Positions 49,761-63,435 of a DNA stretch of 64,000 bases are shown piece by piece. The DNA is from Certhia americana. Its lineage: Eukaryota > Chordata > Aves > Passeriformes > Certhiidae. Each line of letters begins with the position of its first letter. Positions within the stretch are counted from its first letter, which is position 1. The position numbers and the translations under genes were made by a program. Below the pieces are notes generated by a model. It ran no database searches. It saw only the letters and a program-made list of their open reading frames with translations, and was not told the DNA's origin. Location: assembly GCA_018697195.1 (NCBI GenBank), contig CM031858.1:90187473-90251472 (forward strand), in the 5' to 3' direction.

Positions 49761-52690
49761 AAAGCTAAAGAATGCATTAAAAGAAAATGTAGTTTGAGGG
49801 CAAGTAAAATCTCTAGCTTGTTTTTTTAATTAATATTTTCTTTTTGTGACATTGCCCCAGGCATCCAAATATATATTCTTCTAATCCCACTTGACCTCAA
49901 CACAAATGTTTATGCCAAGGATGTTCTCATGTTCCCAAGACTGGGGTTTAGGATAATGGATTCTACCAAAGGGCATTCTGCATTTTATTTCTTTCATTTT
50001 TAACCACCTTTCCATCCACGTTTTAATCCTGATTCTCCTCTCTTCCACAGATATGGTCATGCATAATATTCCTACAGATGTGAGACTAAGGGCCATGCCT
50101 ACTACAATCAGTACTAATAAATGCCTTTTACCTCCTGGCTACTGGGCTGAAGTAAAAGAGGTTCTGTTTCTGTGTATACGTCTGGGGTCTGTGTATATAT
50201 TGCTGTTATTTTATTTCTGTTGAATTTCTGGTCCATGAAGCCAAATTCATTACTTAATACAGAAAGAATAAGAAAGACAAATTTTTCAAATTCATTTGCT
50301 GACTGAAATAACAGATTGTGAAAGAAGGAACCTTCTCAATTCTTTTTCTTTCAACTTACGATATGAGTTTTATAAAAGATAAATCTGAAATAACACTGAT
50401 GTCAGAAGTGAGCAGATTAGAATTTCATTCTATGTTAATGGAGTCAGAAATGAGAGTACAAGATTTTTGTGTGCAATTCTGATTAATTTTGTCTGTGAGA
50501 AATGAAGATCCACACTGAAATTACATTCATAAAATTAGTCAAATAACATGCAAAAATAGTTACTCATATTTATTAACCAAAATAAGATTTCTTTGAAAAT
50601 TTCACTTATGAAATTTAGTAACAAAAAATGAAGATCAAACTTATGCATCTGCAATCACTTTGAAATGTTTCCATTGTTCTACAATAAAAGTGATGCTGTA
50701 TTTTAGTAATATTACTACTAATTGCTTAACTTTAGTTTTAGATGTAAAAGCTTTTCTGGTGCATTATTTTTTTGCTGTTCAAAGAAGTCAGATAAGATCA
50801 CAGTAAAGTATATTGCTCCAAAGTAAAATGCTTAAAAGCATCTTAAGCTTTGCTTAAAAGCAAAGGCCCTATTAACTTTTTCTGCCAAAGTTTATATTTA
50901 TTTTTTTTTTAACATTTGTGATGAAATGACATTTACAAAATAACCTAGCTCAGATTATTTAAAAAAAAAAATAATAGTGAAATGGAAAGATAAAAAAGCC
51001 AATAAATGTAAAAATTATGTTTTGTCAAGTACATAGAGGAAAAATACAGTTGTATCACCTTTCTACCACATCATATTTCTATCACTTTTCTTTTAATCAC
51101 ATCCCTTTAATACAATCTGTATGACACATTTAGCATCCAGATAAACAAAGTTTTTCTATTTATTTGCTTTAAAAAGAATTATCAGTGAATCAACAACATA
51201 GATCCACACATGATTGTAGTTTGTTATGATACCTCACCTGGGATAGTTTGAGAACTATAGGAGGGTTAATTTAGGAGGGTTACTTCTAACACTTTTACTA
51301 ATCCTTCTAACTGTAGGAGGGTTCTACTTTGCAGAAAAATATTAGAGGCAAAATCAACAAATAACCACACTAACAACTAATAACTACAATAACTGCAAAT
51401 AACAATCAATAAATTCAACACTGGAAAAAAAGGTAAGGAATCAACAAACAAAAGTCAAAATACAATTCACCGAGTCAGCAATTGCTTGTGTCTTTTAAGT
51501 CATCCTTACTTGGAATTACTGGTAATGGAGCCTACAAAGAAAACTACTGAACTTCACATTATTTGAGCTTGGGGCTATTGGTGTTCCTAAACTGCTTTTC
51601 CAAAATGGATTGTTAATAAGAACTTATAGGAAATAGTTCCTGGACGTTTTGTCCTGCGCAAGGTAAAACATCTAAATATCATAATTTAATTCATCATTAC
51701 CCTGGAATTCATAAGAATAAACACTTTTAGGTTTTGACAGTAGATTATGAAGGAGAAATAACTTTAAAACTGTTGCAAAATACAAACAGGTTGTAGTATG
51801 TAAAACATAATTCCCCATGTAGTCATATACACATACGCTGATATTCATTCCCTGAATCCTAAAGTAATTTAAAAGGATAATTAGTGTGTAGTGCCTGAAT
51901 TGGTTCCTCAGAGGGTTAGTGTCCACCCTGTTTGTCACTGTTTCTTGCCTAATCCTGTCTAATGAGGGTTTATGTTAACATGGCTAAGCACTTGCAGATA
52001 TGCACTACCAAGCTAGCTAAGCTTAGAGAAGACATGCTGTTCAAATGTCACTGCCTTTGGCTATCATGCTATAAGGTACTGATTATAGCTTATTATGTTT
52101 TTTATTCAAAAAGCTATCATTTGTTCTTGTTTGTAGGCCCTTGTTCTTGCGCAGGTAACAAGTAATGTCTGTGTTTTTCCTAGAGTTACACTTTTTAGTT
52201 TCCTTTTTCTTTTGTTAATAACTCTCTCAGTGGGATGAAACACTTTTGATTTATTGCTTTAAAGCATTTAGAGCAACTTAAGTGGAACTACACCAAAAAT
52301 CACAGTAAATTTTAAACAATGTGCAAATATATGTATATTATACATATATTGGGGAGATGAGTTGTGTTTGAGGGTTTTGGATTTTTTGGTTTTTAATCAG
52401 CTTTTTGTCACCTCATGAGTATTTCAGTACAGAATATTAGTTCTGGTTTTTCAGGTCTAAGCTAGAGGTTTTCATTTCAAAGAAAAAATTACTTCTTTTT
52501 TACTCTTTTTTCCTGTTTTAAAGGCTACCAGACCCTGTAGAGCATTAAACATCATAGTCAGACCTTTTCTCTCTGGCTAGTTGTGATTATCCTTTGCAGG
52601 TAGGAAGGCATTCTTCTAGAGTCTGAAACGAGAGGTCAGTCTTCAGATCTGAGATTAGCTTCGAGACTTTTTTTCATTTCAGAGAGGTGA
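49761..52690. other. AT-rich intergenic DNA, no gene seen
   Basis: Only chance frames. A tandem pair of hairpins lies at 50828-50865. The segment 51240-51320 repeats the word taggagggtt three times with spacing of about 20-50 bases. Confidence 0.55.
50828..50865. repeat. two adjacent hairpins with related sequence
   Basis: The first has arms ATGCTT/AAGCAT (50828-50841). The second has arms CTTTGCTT/AAGCAAAG (50848-50865). Both share the core GCTTAAAAGC with a two-base loop. They look like a local duplication of one inverted repeat. Confidence 0.7.
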
Positions 52691-52699
52691 AGATTCACT

Positions 52700-53260
52700 C
52701 CTGTTATAATTGCCTACATTAGCTGTTCCTACCCTGCTGCTAGAAAGCAGTCTCAGGAGTGCACCCGAGCAGCTGACTCGCATGTACTCTCCCATGCACA
52801 CTATTGCCTGTCAGGTTGCCTAGGGCCAGCCTGCAGGCAGCCCAAGAGCAGCCTGTTTGGGCATGTCTGGAGCAGCACTCGGCTACAGCACACCAAGGAC
52901 AGAAGGTCCTGACCACTGACTCCCCTCCAAACGCAGCACAGATTTATCAGAGAGGTCCCTGCCACCAGTTCAACACCAGGTAGGTGTCCTGGTGTGGCTG
53001 CTGGGTAACCCTTGCCTTCCAAAGGGAGAGAATCTTCCTGTCTGCTGGATTGCCCTGCCCAGGAATGAGCACAGCTCCTACAGACGGCATCCACCTGGGG
53101 TGCCATCACTGAGGCAAAGCAAACGAGAGCAATCAGGCAACAGCACCAGAACCCACAGACCTTTTCCCTGCCTAGGACTGGGGCTGGCTTCCACTTGCTC
53201 TGTTCCTCCTGTTCCTTGCCTTAAAACCCTGAGCAGTTCTGTTTACTGTCTGTGAAGTGG
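52700..53260. other. GC-richer block of unknown origin
   Basis: Composition changes abruptly to GC-rich relative to both flanks, with frames open on both strands (minus 52801-53109, plus 52992-53255). Neither has a motif I know. A caggtaggt donor-like word lies at 52977-52985. It may be an old repeat, an LTR remnant or a decayed exon; the sequence does not decide. Confidence 0.3.
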
Positions 53261-54819
53261 ATATCGTTATGATTCACCGAATTCACGGTGCATGGGTTTG
53301 TACATATGTACTTAAGTCAAGCCCATAATCCCAAAATAAATTAGCCTGAGTGCTTACATTTTCAACCAGCTAAGTCCTTGGGTGTAGCACTGCTTTGCGC
53401 TGTAATATATATATAAAATATAGCTGTGCCTCAGAGTTTAACAAGGAACCTTGTGAAACTCTACAGTTTCTCGTTCCTCTGCAGAGTAGTGCTGTTGTGG
53501 CTGAGGTAAACAATCATACACCAGAATTTTGCTTGGTTTCATCATGTGTGTCATTTAAAAATTGTCATGGCATCAAGTATCCAACTAAAATTCTGTCAAG
53601 GCATGCTGAAAAACTTCTTGAATCTTCCTGTCCCTTCCCAAAATTGTGCTAAAAAAACCCTGAAAAATGAAATATGAGAGTTCACTGATGTATTTTCTAT
53701 TCTGAAACATGCTAGTTAAATAAGACTCAACTAAAAAGCGGGAAATATCAGTATAATTTACCAGAAAATGACAATTTCAATTTCTTTATTACAATATTTT
53801 TCCTTCGCTACGCTATATTCATTAAATGTGATGCTCTTTTGAGACCTGCTTGAAAAGAATTTTAGACAAAACTCCTTATCTCGTTTTTGTGGGTTGGTTT
53901 TTGGTTTTTTGGTTTGTTTTTTTTTTTTTTCCAGAAGAAATATTCTTAGACAACCAGTCTAAACAGCAACTCATGTTAGAATGATCCTACAGAATAAGTA
54001 ATAACAATCTCATAATAAAGCTGACATCCCCATATTTATTACAGTGATAAAGTAGTTTACCTTTGTAACTATTAACAAGGCAGAAACAATGAGCCTGGTG
54101 TCAACAGAACTTTTATGTTGTGTCTGATAGAGTGGTGACCGTGGCAGCATCTTGTTTCTGACAATGGCTTGGGGATGCTCAGGAAAAGAAATGAGCCAGC
54201 TCTGATATAGCTTCTCTCACTCACCCTCTGGAAACCAGTGGTGTGCTGAGGGAGTCCTGTGTATGCAACATGTTTACAGGTCTTTCAGTCTGCTTATTTG
54301 GAATAAATGTGTCCTTTCTCAATCTGTTAATACTTTTGGCTTCCTTAGGATCAGTATTGTAACCATAAAAAATAAAAAAAAAATAAAATAAAAAAAAATT
54401 TGCAGTCAGAATAAGAGTACAAAATCACTGCCAGAAAATTTCTAGTTCTCAACCCAAAATATTTCAGTACAAGCTATAGTATTTTATTCTATAGGATGCC
54501 AATATTGTGTGTGAAAAGTAGAGTTGCTTGCCTACCAGATGGGTGTGCAGGGGAGGAGGATTCAACACGTTGAAACACTTGTGGTACACTCAGCTTCCCT
54601 CTCTCCTTCAAACTGAAAAATTTATTTTTGAGGAGTGAGACCATTCTTCTTTTGGCTGTCTGGAAACAGATGTCTTCAGCAATGATTTCTACAGTTGTTT
54701 CCCAAATCATGTATCTCAGTGTAAAGAAAGAAATAACTGGCTATAAGTAAGGATGGAAATCTATGGAGAAAATTTCCCAAGAATACGCCTCTACTTCCAC
54801 AATGTGTTATTGACTGAAC

Positions 54820-54840
54820 TTTTTTTTTTTTTTTTTTTTT
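54820..54840. repeat. poly-T run of 21
   Basis: Homopolymer between ordinary sequences. No target-site duplication seen. Confidence 0.9.
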
Positions 54841-56503
54841 CTGAAGATAACTACCATGTCCCCAGTTCCCAGAGTGTTACACCTACTAGATGGAATATAG
54901 CTTCCTCAGCTGCCAGAGCTCATCCCTGCTAGACAAAAGTTAAAATCCCATCGAGCTTGGTTGGGCTAGCAGCCACATAGGCTGTTTTCTGCTGTTTCAG
55001 TCCTTCAGTGACTTGTAATTACTGAAAGCTGAATCCGGTCCATTTTTAATTTATTTAAATCACTTAATTTCATTATATCATAGACAAATTACAGGAACTG
55101 CTACTGTTTTGGCCACACAAAACTGTCTGTGGCCAAGATGTACAATGCTTCTCCAATTTGTCTCCAAGGGAATTTAATTAATTGTGAAGTGGGCAATATG
55201 GCAAACACTGGAATTTGTATTAATCATTAGCTCAGTAAAAAGTTCAAATCCTGCTCCACTCATCCTGACCAGAAAGGACCAGAAGGCTGTTTCAGAACAA
55301 AGGTACAAGCTCTTTTGCAGCTGCTGCTCCTGCATTAGTGAAATTCACAATTCTGATTTCTACTGCATGAGGTCATTTATCAGTAAAATGTGCACCAGGA
55401 TTGATCCACTGGTCCAGTTAGCCTTCCAAGCACACCAAATATAAAAGCAGTTGATTTTTGCTGTCCAACAGTGTCTCCAGCAAATCAATTTATTCCTTCG
55501 TCTTGCTGCACAAAGAGGTCCCATTGGGACTTCAGAGGATAAGGAGCAGAAAAAATGAGAAAGGGCAAAAGACGGACATACCATAATCACAAGAGGTAAC
55601 CTTGGACTGTTAGAGATTATTTTAAAGCCATGATTTTTGAGTGAAAATCTATCTTTACAATGAACATTTCACACAACAATTGACAAATTCAGCAGCAATT
55701 TCACAGAGTTCTAGTCATCAGTCATTTGAAATGTACAACTACTTCTCTACTGCTAATGAGTTTTAAGTGCATAATAAGTCAATTTGATTGACAGGCCTTC
55801 ACCAATAGTAAAGTCAATTTTTACAGTTGAAATAAATGTTTCTACTATTGTATACATTCATTAATTTCAACTTTAGAAAAAAATTCATGTTTTAACACCA
55901 TAATAGTCATAAAACAAATATGATATCACTTTTAGTCAATGCTCTTAAAATAAGCTTTTAAATGGTTCTCTTTAGTAAGTGTATATATGAATTTAGACCT
56001 GTCAAGACAAAAAGGTTTATGCAACCAGCTAAAAATTCAGGCATCTATCTACTAGCTTTGCATGTGCTGCTTACATAGACTGTGTTCACAAATGAGTTTC
56101 GTGATTTATCTAAGAGTACAGTTGAAGATACAAGGCTGGATTAGGACCTCTTTAAAACCTCATCCTGAGTGTGATATATTTAATAAAGCTGAGTTTCCTG
56201 GGGAAGATGAAGTATGGCAACTATATCATGCATTCCAGTTATTTCCATGGTAGGATTCTCAGTAGCACACAGAAAGGACTGAAAACCAGATTGCTTTAGC
56301 AAGGAATTTTATCCTACATCTGACACTTTAAGCAAATAATATTGCTACCCCAGATGTTCTCTTGAATGCAAGATAGAGAATAGTTATCCAGAGCAAACCA
56401 GAGAAAGCTAGAGAAAAAGAAAATCCAGTAGTGTTATCAACTTTAATGTGATTAAACCATTTTTCAAAGCCTGAGTCTGGATTTTTTCTTTACTAGTTTT
56501 CAC

Positions 56504-56580
56504 CAAAAAAACAAAACAAAACAAAACAAAGCAGAACAAGCAAGCAAACAAACAAAAACAAAACCAAGAAACAAACCAAA
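56504..56580. repeat. A-rich CAAAA/CAAA microsatellite
   Basis: Several ACAAA and CAAAC units with point changes. Confidence 0.85.
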
Positions 56581-57772
56581 AATCCCCAGGAAACTAATTT
56601 TCAAGATATGTTAAACACTTAATGAATGATGGAAAGTGGACAGGTTAAATTAAGATGTCTGACCAAGATAGTTGATGACATCCTAAAGATCTATAAGTAC
56701 ACACAAATTTAATTCTGACACTCTTGCTATAGTTATCTTTTTTGGAGGTAATTGGAAGTTTTACAATTAAACATATTTTGATGGGACACTAAGTCAGCAT
56801 TCACTTTAGCACCAACACTGTTTCAAATTTTCTTTTAAAGAATACACAAACAGCTTACTTTGGTTCAACTTCACTGGAGCTGAATTAAAATATAGTTTAA
56901 CACCAGTATTTTATTTTGAATCCATCTCCTTGAGGACTGTAGACAGGAAGATTCACAAAATCCTAATCTCATATAAATTACATGAACATACAAATAATTC
57001 AAAAATAAATCTCAGTGTAACTCAGAAATAAATTTCAACAAAACTGGTGCGAATACTTAGGAGTTAGTATTTGGGTGCTATTTGCCAAGTATTCTTCCAG
57101 GTTCTAGGTTTTCATGGTAAGACATTCTCTTCAACAATTTACCACATATGATGGGGCCATTCCTTTCTGTACTGAATGATTTTATGTTGTTCATCAGAAT
57201 TTTTACAGATTAAAAATCATTTGAAGGGGATGGAACTAAGAAGGCACAAAAATATTACAAAGCAGGAATAAACATTTTGTGCGTTTTTGATAAGTCAAAG
57301 CACTGTGTCTTAAAATTCATTTAAAAATGTAATCCATAGTAAGAGAAAACAAGTGTTTCAGCATCTTTTGTTTGTGACTACAGATTCTATGTTCTGAGTG
57401 AGGTCTTCCACAGCAGAAAGTAGAGGCATATTCCTGCCTCTTACTGGAGGGAAGTTTAGCAGTTCAATAAGCATGCTCAAAATTGTCATTATCAAGCTGA
57501 TGGGTACAGTGACCATAAAACACATACAGAAATTCAGGACAGAAATATATGTGCCTGTATATTCATGGGTCCTCAATAAATCAAACTAATGTAAAGTGCT
57601 TATAATTTTCAAGTATGTTAAATGGAAGTAATTATGCCAGCTTTTAAGTGGGAAAACCTAATAAAATATAAACTCAAGATGTATTATGGATACTCAGTGT
57701 GCATTTAAAAATGCATGTGTTAGGTATTAACTTTCATGCTTCACACAATGAACTATACAAATTTTAGATTTG

Positions 57773-57795
57773 ATTTTATTTTTATTTTTATTTTA
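57773..57795. repeat. (TTTTA)n microsatellite
   Basis: About four TTTTA units, the middle ones perfect, ending in ttttagg. Confidence 0.9.
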
Positions 57796-58483
57796 GGTTC
57801 TTACTGCTATTATATTGTGACATGTTGCACTGAAAGACCTTGTTGTCAGAGGTAACATAATTGTAATCTTTCTGCACCTCATCAACATTGTCTTGAAGTC
57901 ATTCTTCAGAGGGAAAATTGACTGGGCAAGAGGTCAATTCACTTTCAGTTCCCATTCGATACTGGAGCACTTAGTTAACTGTGACCAAATAAATTATATT
58001 TTTCTGTGTGAAAAAGTTTTTTTTTTACAGGAACCCCTTCCAGCTACTGAATTTTTACTTACTAATTTCATGTTAAGCCCTGAAAACCCATCAGATAGCA
58101 GAATTCTCTTTATTTTAATCTGAAAACCCAAAAATTTTATTTCACAAAATAAATAATATAAAATTAAAACAGGCTTAGCTGTTATTTCTTGCTATGATAT
58201 TCCCACGTCCTGACTACGTAAAATAAATCTAGAAATCTGAGAAGAAATCACAATCTAAACCACTTACTCTCAGCTGACCGTGTTGAAATCAGTGTGGGAT
58301 GTATTCACAGGCCTTGAAATAAGTCTTACAGTGAAATACTTACAGATCAGAATCTGTTTAAGTAGACCAGACCTAAGAACGGAACTATTCCTTGGCTGCA
58401 AACAACTGTACAAGGAGAAGATATCTGATATTAGAAGATACTAGATTTGGTTATATGGTTCCTTCACAAGATCACAACGTAAG

Positions 58484-58560
58484 AAAAAACAAACAAACAA
58501 ACCCCCAAAAACCAGAACAACATAAGACCCCCAAAACCAACCAAAACCAAAACCAAAAAA
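58484..58560. repeat. A/C-rich CAAA and CCAAAA microsatellite
   Basis: CAAA units, then cccccaaaa words, then CCAAAA units. The KQTNPQ-type frame over it (58392-58658) is translated repeat, as is its minus-strand partner. Confidence 0.85.
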
Positions 58561-58929
58561 GAAATAGGTTAATTTATAAAATTGTGAGCAACTGCAACAA
58601 GAACAACTTGCCAGTATGTGACGATGTTTCTCCACCTCCTAAAGAGGAGGGGCTATAAACCCTCAGCAAGTCATAAGTCTCCTGTCAGAGCCTGGGCAGA
58701 TCCAAACCTCATCCTCAGAAATCCATATTCACCTTCCAGCTGTCAGTGATGTTATCTGTCTCTGTGCCTGCCTGGAAAGTTCCCTGGGAAAAGCACGCAG
58801 AAATTGCCCCATCTGGGAAGGAGACAGCCATGTGTGTGCAGCCATGGTCTGACAGATTCACACAGGGCAGCAGTTGCTCTGTGCCAACACAAAAGTGTGC
58901 AGGGACTTTGCTGGCTCCCACGCCATGAC

Positions 58930-59390
58930 AGCAATATGCCCTCCTCCTAAAGAAGGGTAATGCCTGTACCACCACCTCCCTTTCTGTATATTCCTTAGAG
59001 GCCGAAGTATTTGAGGCTCAGTCAATATCCTCCACCTGAAGAGATAAAGAGGCACAGCTCTCCTCTCCCAGGAGACTGCGTTAACCACAAGCCACAGAGC
59101 TGGGAAAGGAGGGGGCTGCTCCTGTTGAAACCCTATGTCAGCAGAGGAAAGAATGCAATATATCCAAGGAAGATGTAAGAGGGAGTGCAAGAGGGAACAT
59201 GACTCTGTGGCCTAGTGCCTACAGCACTCATCTGGGAGTGGGCAGACCTAGATTCCACTCTTCGCTTCAAGAACAGCTTCTGTATTTTTATATTATATAG
59301 TTATTGGGTTTGGATACCCTGAGGCTGAGCTGATGAGGTTATTGAACCCAAATCTCACACATTCCAGGTAAGTACCAATGAGTGAAACAA
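58930..59390. repeat. ancient sauropsid repeat with three tRNA-like arms
   Basis: Three related segments alternate in orientation. Minus: 59071-59100, ggagactgcgttaaccacaa, then gccacagagc. Plus: 59203-59270, ctctgtggcctagtgcctac, then agcactcatctgggagtg, then ggcagacctagattccac. Minus: 59344-59387, gaacccaaatctcacacatt, then ccaggtaagtacc. The plus arm resembles a tRNA-derived SINE head, with an A-box-like tggcctagtgcc and a decayed B-box at the agattccac position. The whole follows a repeat frequent in turtle genomes; a second copy lies at 45.95-46.5 kb. The 110-codon minus-strand frame (58858-59190) is inside the repeat and is not a gene. Family name not known to me. Confidence 0.6.
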
Positions 59391-60339
59391 CAAAGTGTTA
59401 AACAAATGATAACTGTCATCTCTGATACACTTTAAAAAAAGAAGAAAAAGTGTGTAACTCTTTGAAGGAACAAGCTTTGGTGTTGACTGTTGTGAGGGAG
59501 CTCAGCTCCAGAGCCTGTGGCATCTTCCTCAGGCCCTGAGATCAGGAGGTATGGCCAGCTCTCCACAGAGCTGTACACACCACCTGCCTCCTTCCTTCCC
59601 TCAGACAGGGTGGTGGCATCACAGATTCTTACTGGAAAATCTCCTCAGCATGTGATGCCTCCAGAATTGTGCCTTGGGGAATATCTGGGAGAGTATCAGC
59701 TGACCTGGTCAAACTCATGCCAGGGCAAGCCCAAAGGTAAACACTGCAGATGATGGCATGATAGTGCTCAAGCCCATGCCCTGGTCTGATTTAGTTTGTC
59801 AGAGGAACTTTACTGACAAAATATTAGCTAGGGGTAACAATGGAGCCAGAAAACTTAATCTGAATTCCCTGTCACCATTCAGGTGTGAGATACGTGCCTT
59901 TACGACTAGTTTTACCAGATCCACTGGCAAGCCAGTGGTTAACCATACCAAGTTAGTTTTATTTTCAGTGGTTTTCATGCTCAATAAAATTTTCTTTTAT
60001 GCAAGAACGCTCTCTTTTTTTTGGTTATTCCCATTCAAAAACATAAACCCAGCTATTTTTATAAAAGTAATGAAAACACTCCAAGAGTATGCACAGTAAC
60101 CCACAATTCTCGGGTGGCAAAACTCATTCAAGTTTCCACCTCACACAAATGGCTTTTGCAAGTGTCTCCTGATAATGGAGTCCTTGTGAGCTCTTACTGA
60201 ACCTTTTTCTTATGATACAGAGCTGTTTTTCTAAGGGCTCTGTTGTTATTCAGAAAAGAAAAGATGGAATCAAATGTTCAAGCTTACTTTAAAAATATGT
60301 GCAAATATTATGATAAATAAAGAAGGAATATTAAAGTAA

Positions 60340-60560
60340 AATTATTCACAGCACTAAGGGGGCAATTTTCCTGTTAGCACTGAACACGCATTGGGAGTTT
60401 CATGTTGGCAGCCCACTGAGGGAAACTTAGCCAGCAATTACTTTATTTCCGTCTGGAAAGAGGAGGCTTATGAGGCAGCAGTTAACTGGCAAAATATCTG
60501 TGAAAATCAAGGCTGGAACAGCTGATGTGAAATTAATAATTCTCAGCAATGCCTGAGAAA
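60340..60560. promoter_or_regulatory. weak candidate conserved non-coding block
   Basis: A non-repetitive 220-base stretch with two retained CpGs (gaacacgcat near 60387 and ttccgtctgg near 60451), caattactt near 60436, and gaaattaataattc near 60530. No frame. The call is by texture only. Confidence 0.25.
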
Positions 60561-60842
60561 TCCAGCACATAGACTATACAGGACTTAGGAACAAATTTAA
60601 TCTGGAAACAAAATCTTGTCATTCACTCTTAGAATGGCCTAAAATATCTTCCAGTCTGTTTCTTTGGTGCTTTAGAATTTGCTTTCGAGTTAAATAACTA
60701 ACTACCATGCAAGCTAGGTGCTTGACTGGCATCTTGTAGACCCTGCTGAACAGATGTGCTGGAACAAGAAAAAAAAAAAGGTAGACATACTAAGTCAAAG
60801 AATTTTAGGCATAACAGAAAGCACCAAAAATGTTTTTCAAGG

Positions 60843-60860
60843 AAAAAAAAAAAAAAAAAA
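60843..60860. repeat. poly-A run of 18
   Basis: A homopolymer following tttttcaagg. A shorter A-run lies 70 bases upstream. Confidence 0.9.
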
Positions 60861-63435
60861 GCACTTTTTATTTTTATAAATTGTGACACAAAGTATAATG
60901 ACATAACGACATGCTTACATACTAGTTTTAGCTTGTAGGACTCTATTCTACTTCTTTCTGATTATAGTTTTTCTCCCATTTTTAACCTTTCTTCTCATAA
61001 TTTTAAAGCAATTTACTTCTCTGAGCAGGTATTCAGTTTTAACTCTGTAATGTCTTCAGACCATTCTGAGCAAAATTATTACCCTGAAGAATTCCAGGAA
61101 TTTAAAGGAACTCTTTGTGAATTATTTCTTTTAAAAAAGGCAGTAGAAATTATAATTATTGAAATTAGATTATCCTGCTATTTTTTCACTATCTGTATTA
61201 CCGCTGTATTACTTATAAGAAATATTCAACAATATTTTATCTCTTTACCAAAGATTTTCAGACCTAAATTTGCAAAGCACCATCATTATAAAATTAAGGT
61301 TGTTTTATTTATTCCAGGCATTTAAAAATGAGCTCTCCTTCTTTTATCCTAGGGTCATCTTTGTATTTTAAAATCTTATTCACCATTGTCTGCTCATTAT
61401 AATAAATATGTTTCATGAAGTAATATCTATAGTAGTTTATAGCAAGTGTTTGTCCTTAAGCAATTTCCAATCTGATTCCAGACAAAAAAAAAGTGTAAGA
61501 AATAAAACAGAAAAAGTAATATTTTTCTCACTCATTCTTCTGATACTTTTGGGGTTTTTGGGTTCTGTTTTTTGGGGGGTATTGTTTTTGGTTGGTTGCT
61601 TGCTTGGTTTTCTTTGAGTTTTTTCCCTCTGGATTTGTCCTTTTGCAACCTATTAATTCTTTTTTGGCATTCCTGACATTCCAAAACAATGAGCTGCTTG
61701 AGAGGAGAATAGCTGGCATGATCGTTGTCAGCAACTATTTATTATCAGCCTCAATATTCAAAAGAATGGAGCAGGAAGATCCTATGAGCTGAGTCATCAC
61801 ATGGAAATCAGAAAATGAGGAAGGACTAGCTGGAAATAGGTAACAACTCTCCTAGTAGCACTTTCACTCAGTGAAAGGTCTCAGAGGGGTAGATGGGACC
61901 CAATCTGCTTCCCTAGCTGCAGTCTGGACAGTCTTCCTGACAGCCCAAAAGGGTTTTTCTCTACTCAGTCAGGAACATTTTCTAGGAAGACCCATCACAC
62001 TTGATTCCCTCTAGCACTGGAGGGGATCATTCAATCCTTGCTTGAGCTGGATAACCAGGACTATTCTTTGTCTCTGCTTCCTCTGATGAATCTGTTTTCC
62101 AGACTCATGAATCTCCTACAACTCTACTGTACCCCTCCATAACAGTCCAACAGCAAACACCCTTTGATTCATGCATATCTTGCCCCCTGCTTGCCAGCAG
62201 TCAAGGCAATCCTCTCTCCCCATTAAGAAAGGCTAGAAACCAGCACAGCTCATGGACTTCCTGCCTACTCTTGAAGCTAATGATGCCAGAACATTAAAGC
62301 AAGGAATGAAAGGAAGCCCTGATCTTACTGACAGGAGCACATATATAGTGTAGGAAAGGGAGTTCCTGCATGTCTGTCTGATTGCTTTACACATGCTCAT
62401 GATTCCTTCACAGTACGCTAAATGAGGGAAGTAGATCACTTCCATGAGTAATAGTACTATAGGCACCGTTATATCTGCAAAATTTTTCCATCATTCTATG
62501 TGAAATTTCACTATTGTAGGCCATGTCCAAAATGTCTGAGGCTATTAGCAAAAGTAAAAGCATAGGGGAAAGGGATGATCATGATATGAAGCAGCTTCTA
62601 AAATCTGACAGACTGACTATGCTATGATGCTTCACACTCATATAAGACTGAAAAATAGATAAGAAGGACTATCTTTCAATGCAGAACCCACAGAACATCT
62701 GAAAAAAATTATCCCGCAGCTAGTGAAAAATGCCAGAATTGATTCTGCACACTCATCATAGTTAAACTGTTAAACACATCTCAAATCTTGAAGTGAAAAT
62801 CAGTTTAAGGATGCAAATTCATAGATGATAGATTCTCTGTGACGAGAGTCTGGGGGAGACCTCTGATTCAGAAAGTCTTTGCCCATCTGATTACAGAGTC
62901 ATATAGAAAGAGAAGGATCTCTCTCAAAATACCCAGTTCCTTTCCACCACTCCACCATGTGCAGAAAGAATATTGTAATATCTGTCCCTGTAGTGCTGCC
63001 TGTCTCTTGTTCTTACACTCTTAAAAGCCCATTCACCTACTGACAGCAAAAAGCCTTCTCACCTGGGTGAAGGAAACCCATGTTCTGACATCCAGAAGTA
63101 TCTTCTACTCTCATTTGGGTATTTAAATATAAGACATAGCAGGAGAAAATTCACTGGGAATTTCCAGCCTGGATTCAAACACCAAGGACTTGTTATAAAT
63201 CATTGTCATTGTAGTGCAAATAACAACTATCCAGCAAACTTCTGAGCTCTAATTGCTTGAAAATAAATTTGATCTTTTCAGTTAACAGTTGAAGAATAAT
63301 GTTCACAGAGATTCAGAACAATAATAAAAGAGTCAGAAAGAAAAAACTGTCTAGTTCTTATTCTAATTTTAAAAAAGAGGTTTACACACACAATTAGACC
63401 TTCATGTGAACACCTGAGCAATGTATGTTGTCTCT

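Larger units (their letters stand above)
53261..58600. other. intergenic DNA with several A- and T-rich simple repeats
   Basis: No gene recognised. Structures are a TA run near 53405-53415, GGTTTT-type tract at 53894-53932, A/AAAT-rich tract at 54366-54400, T21 at 54820-54840, (CAAAA)n-like tract at 56504-56580, (TTTTA)n at 57773-57795 and a CAAA/CCAAAA tract at 58484-58560. Bases 55090-55440 are less AT-rich and non-repetitive, without a recognised frame. Confidence 0.55.
59400..63430. other. intergenic DNA, no gene seen
   Basis: Homopolymers include A11-type runs near 60768-60779 and an A18 run at 60843-60860. A T/G-rich tract lies at 61548-61616. The stretch 61,860-62,300 is less AT-rich but has no frame or repeat I recognise. 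Confidence 0.5.

Noticed and set aside
58858..59190. A 110-codon minus-strand frame
   Set aside because: It lies within an ancient interspersed repeat.
61548..61600. G-rich tract as a G-quadruplex
   Set aside because: Only three well-separated G-runs of three or more; a stable four-tract structure is not supported.
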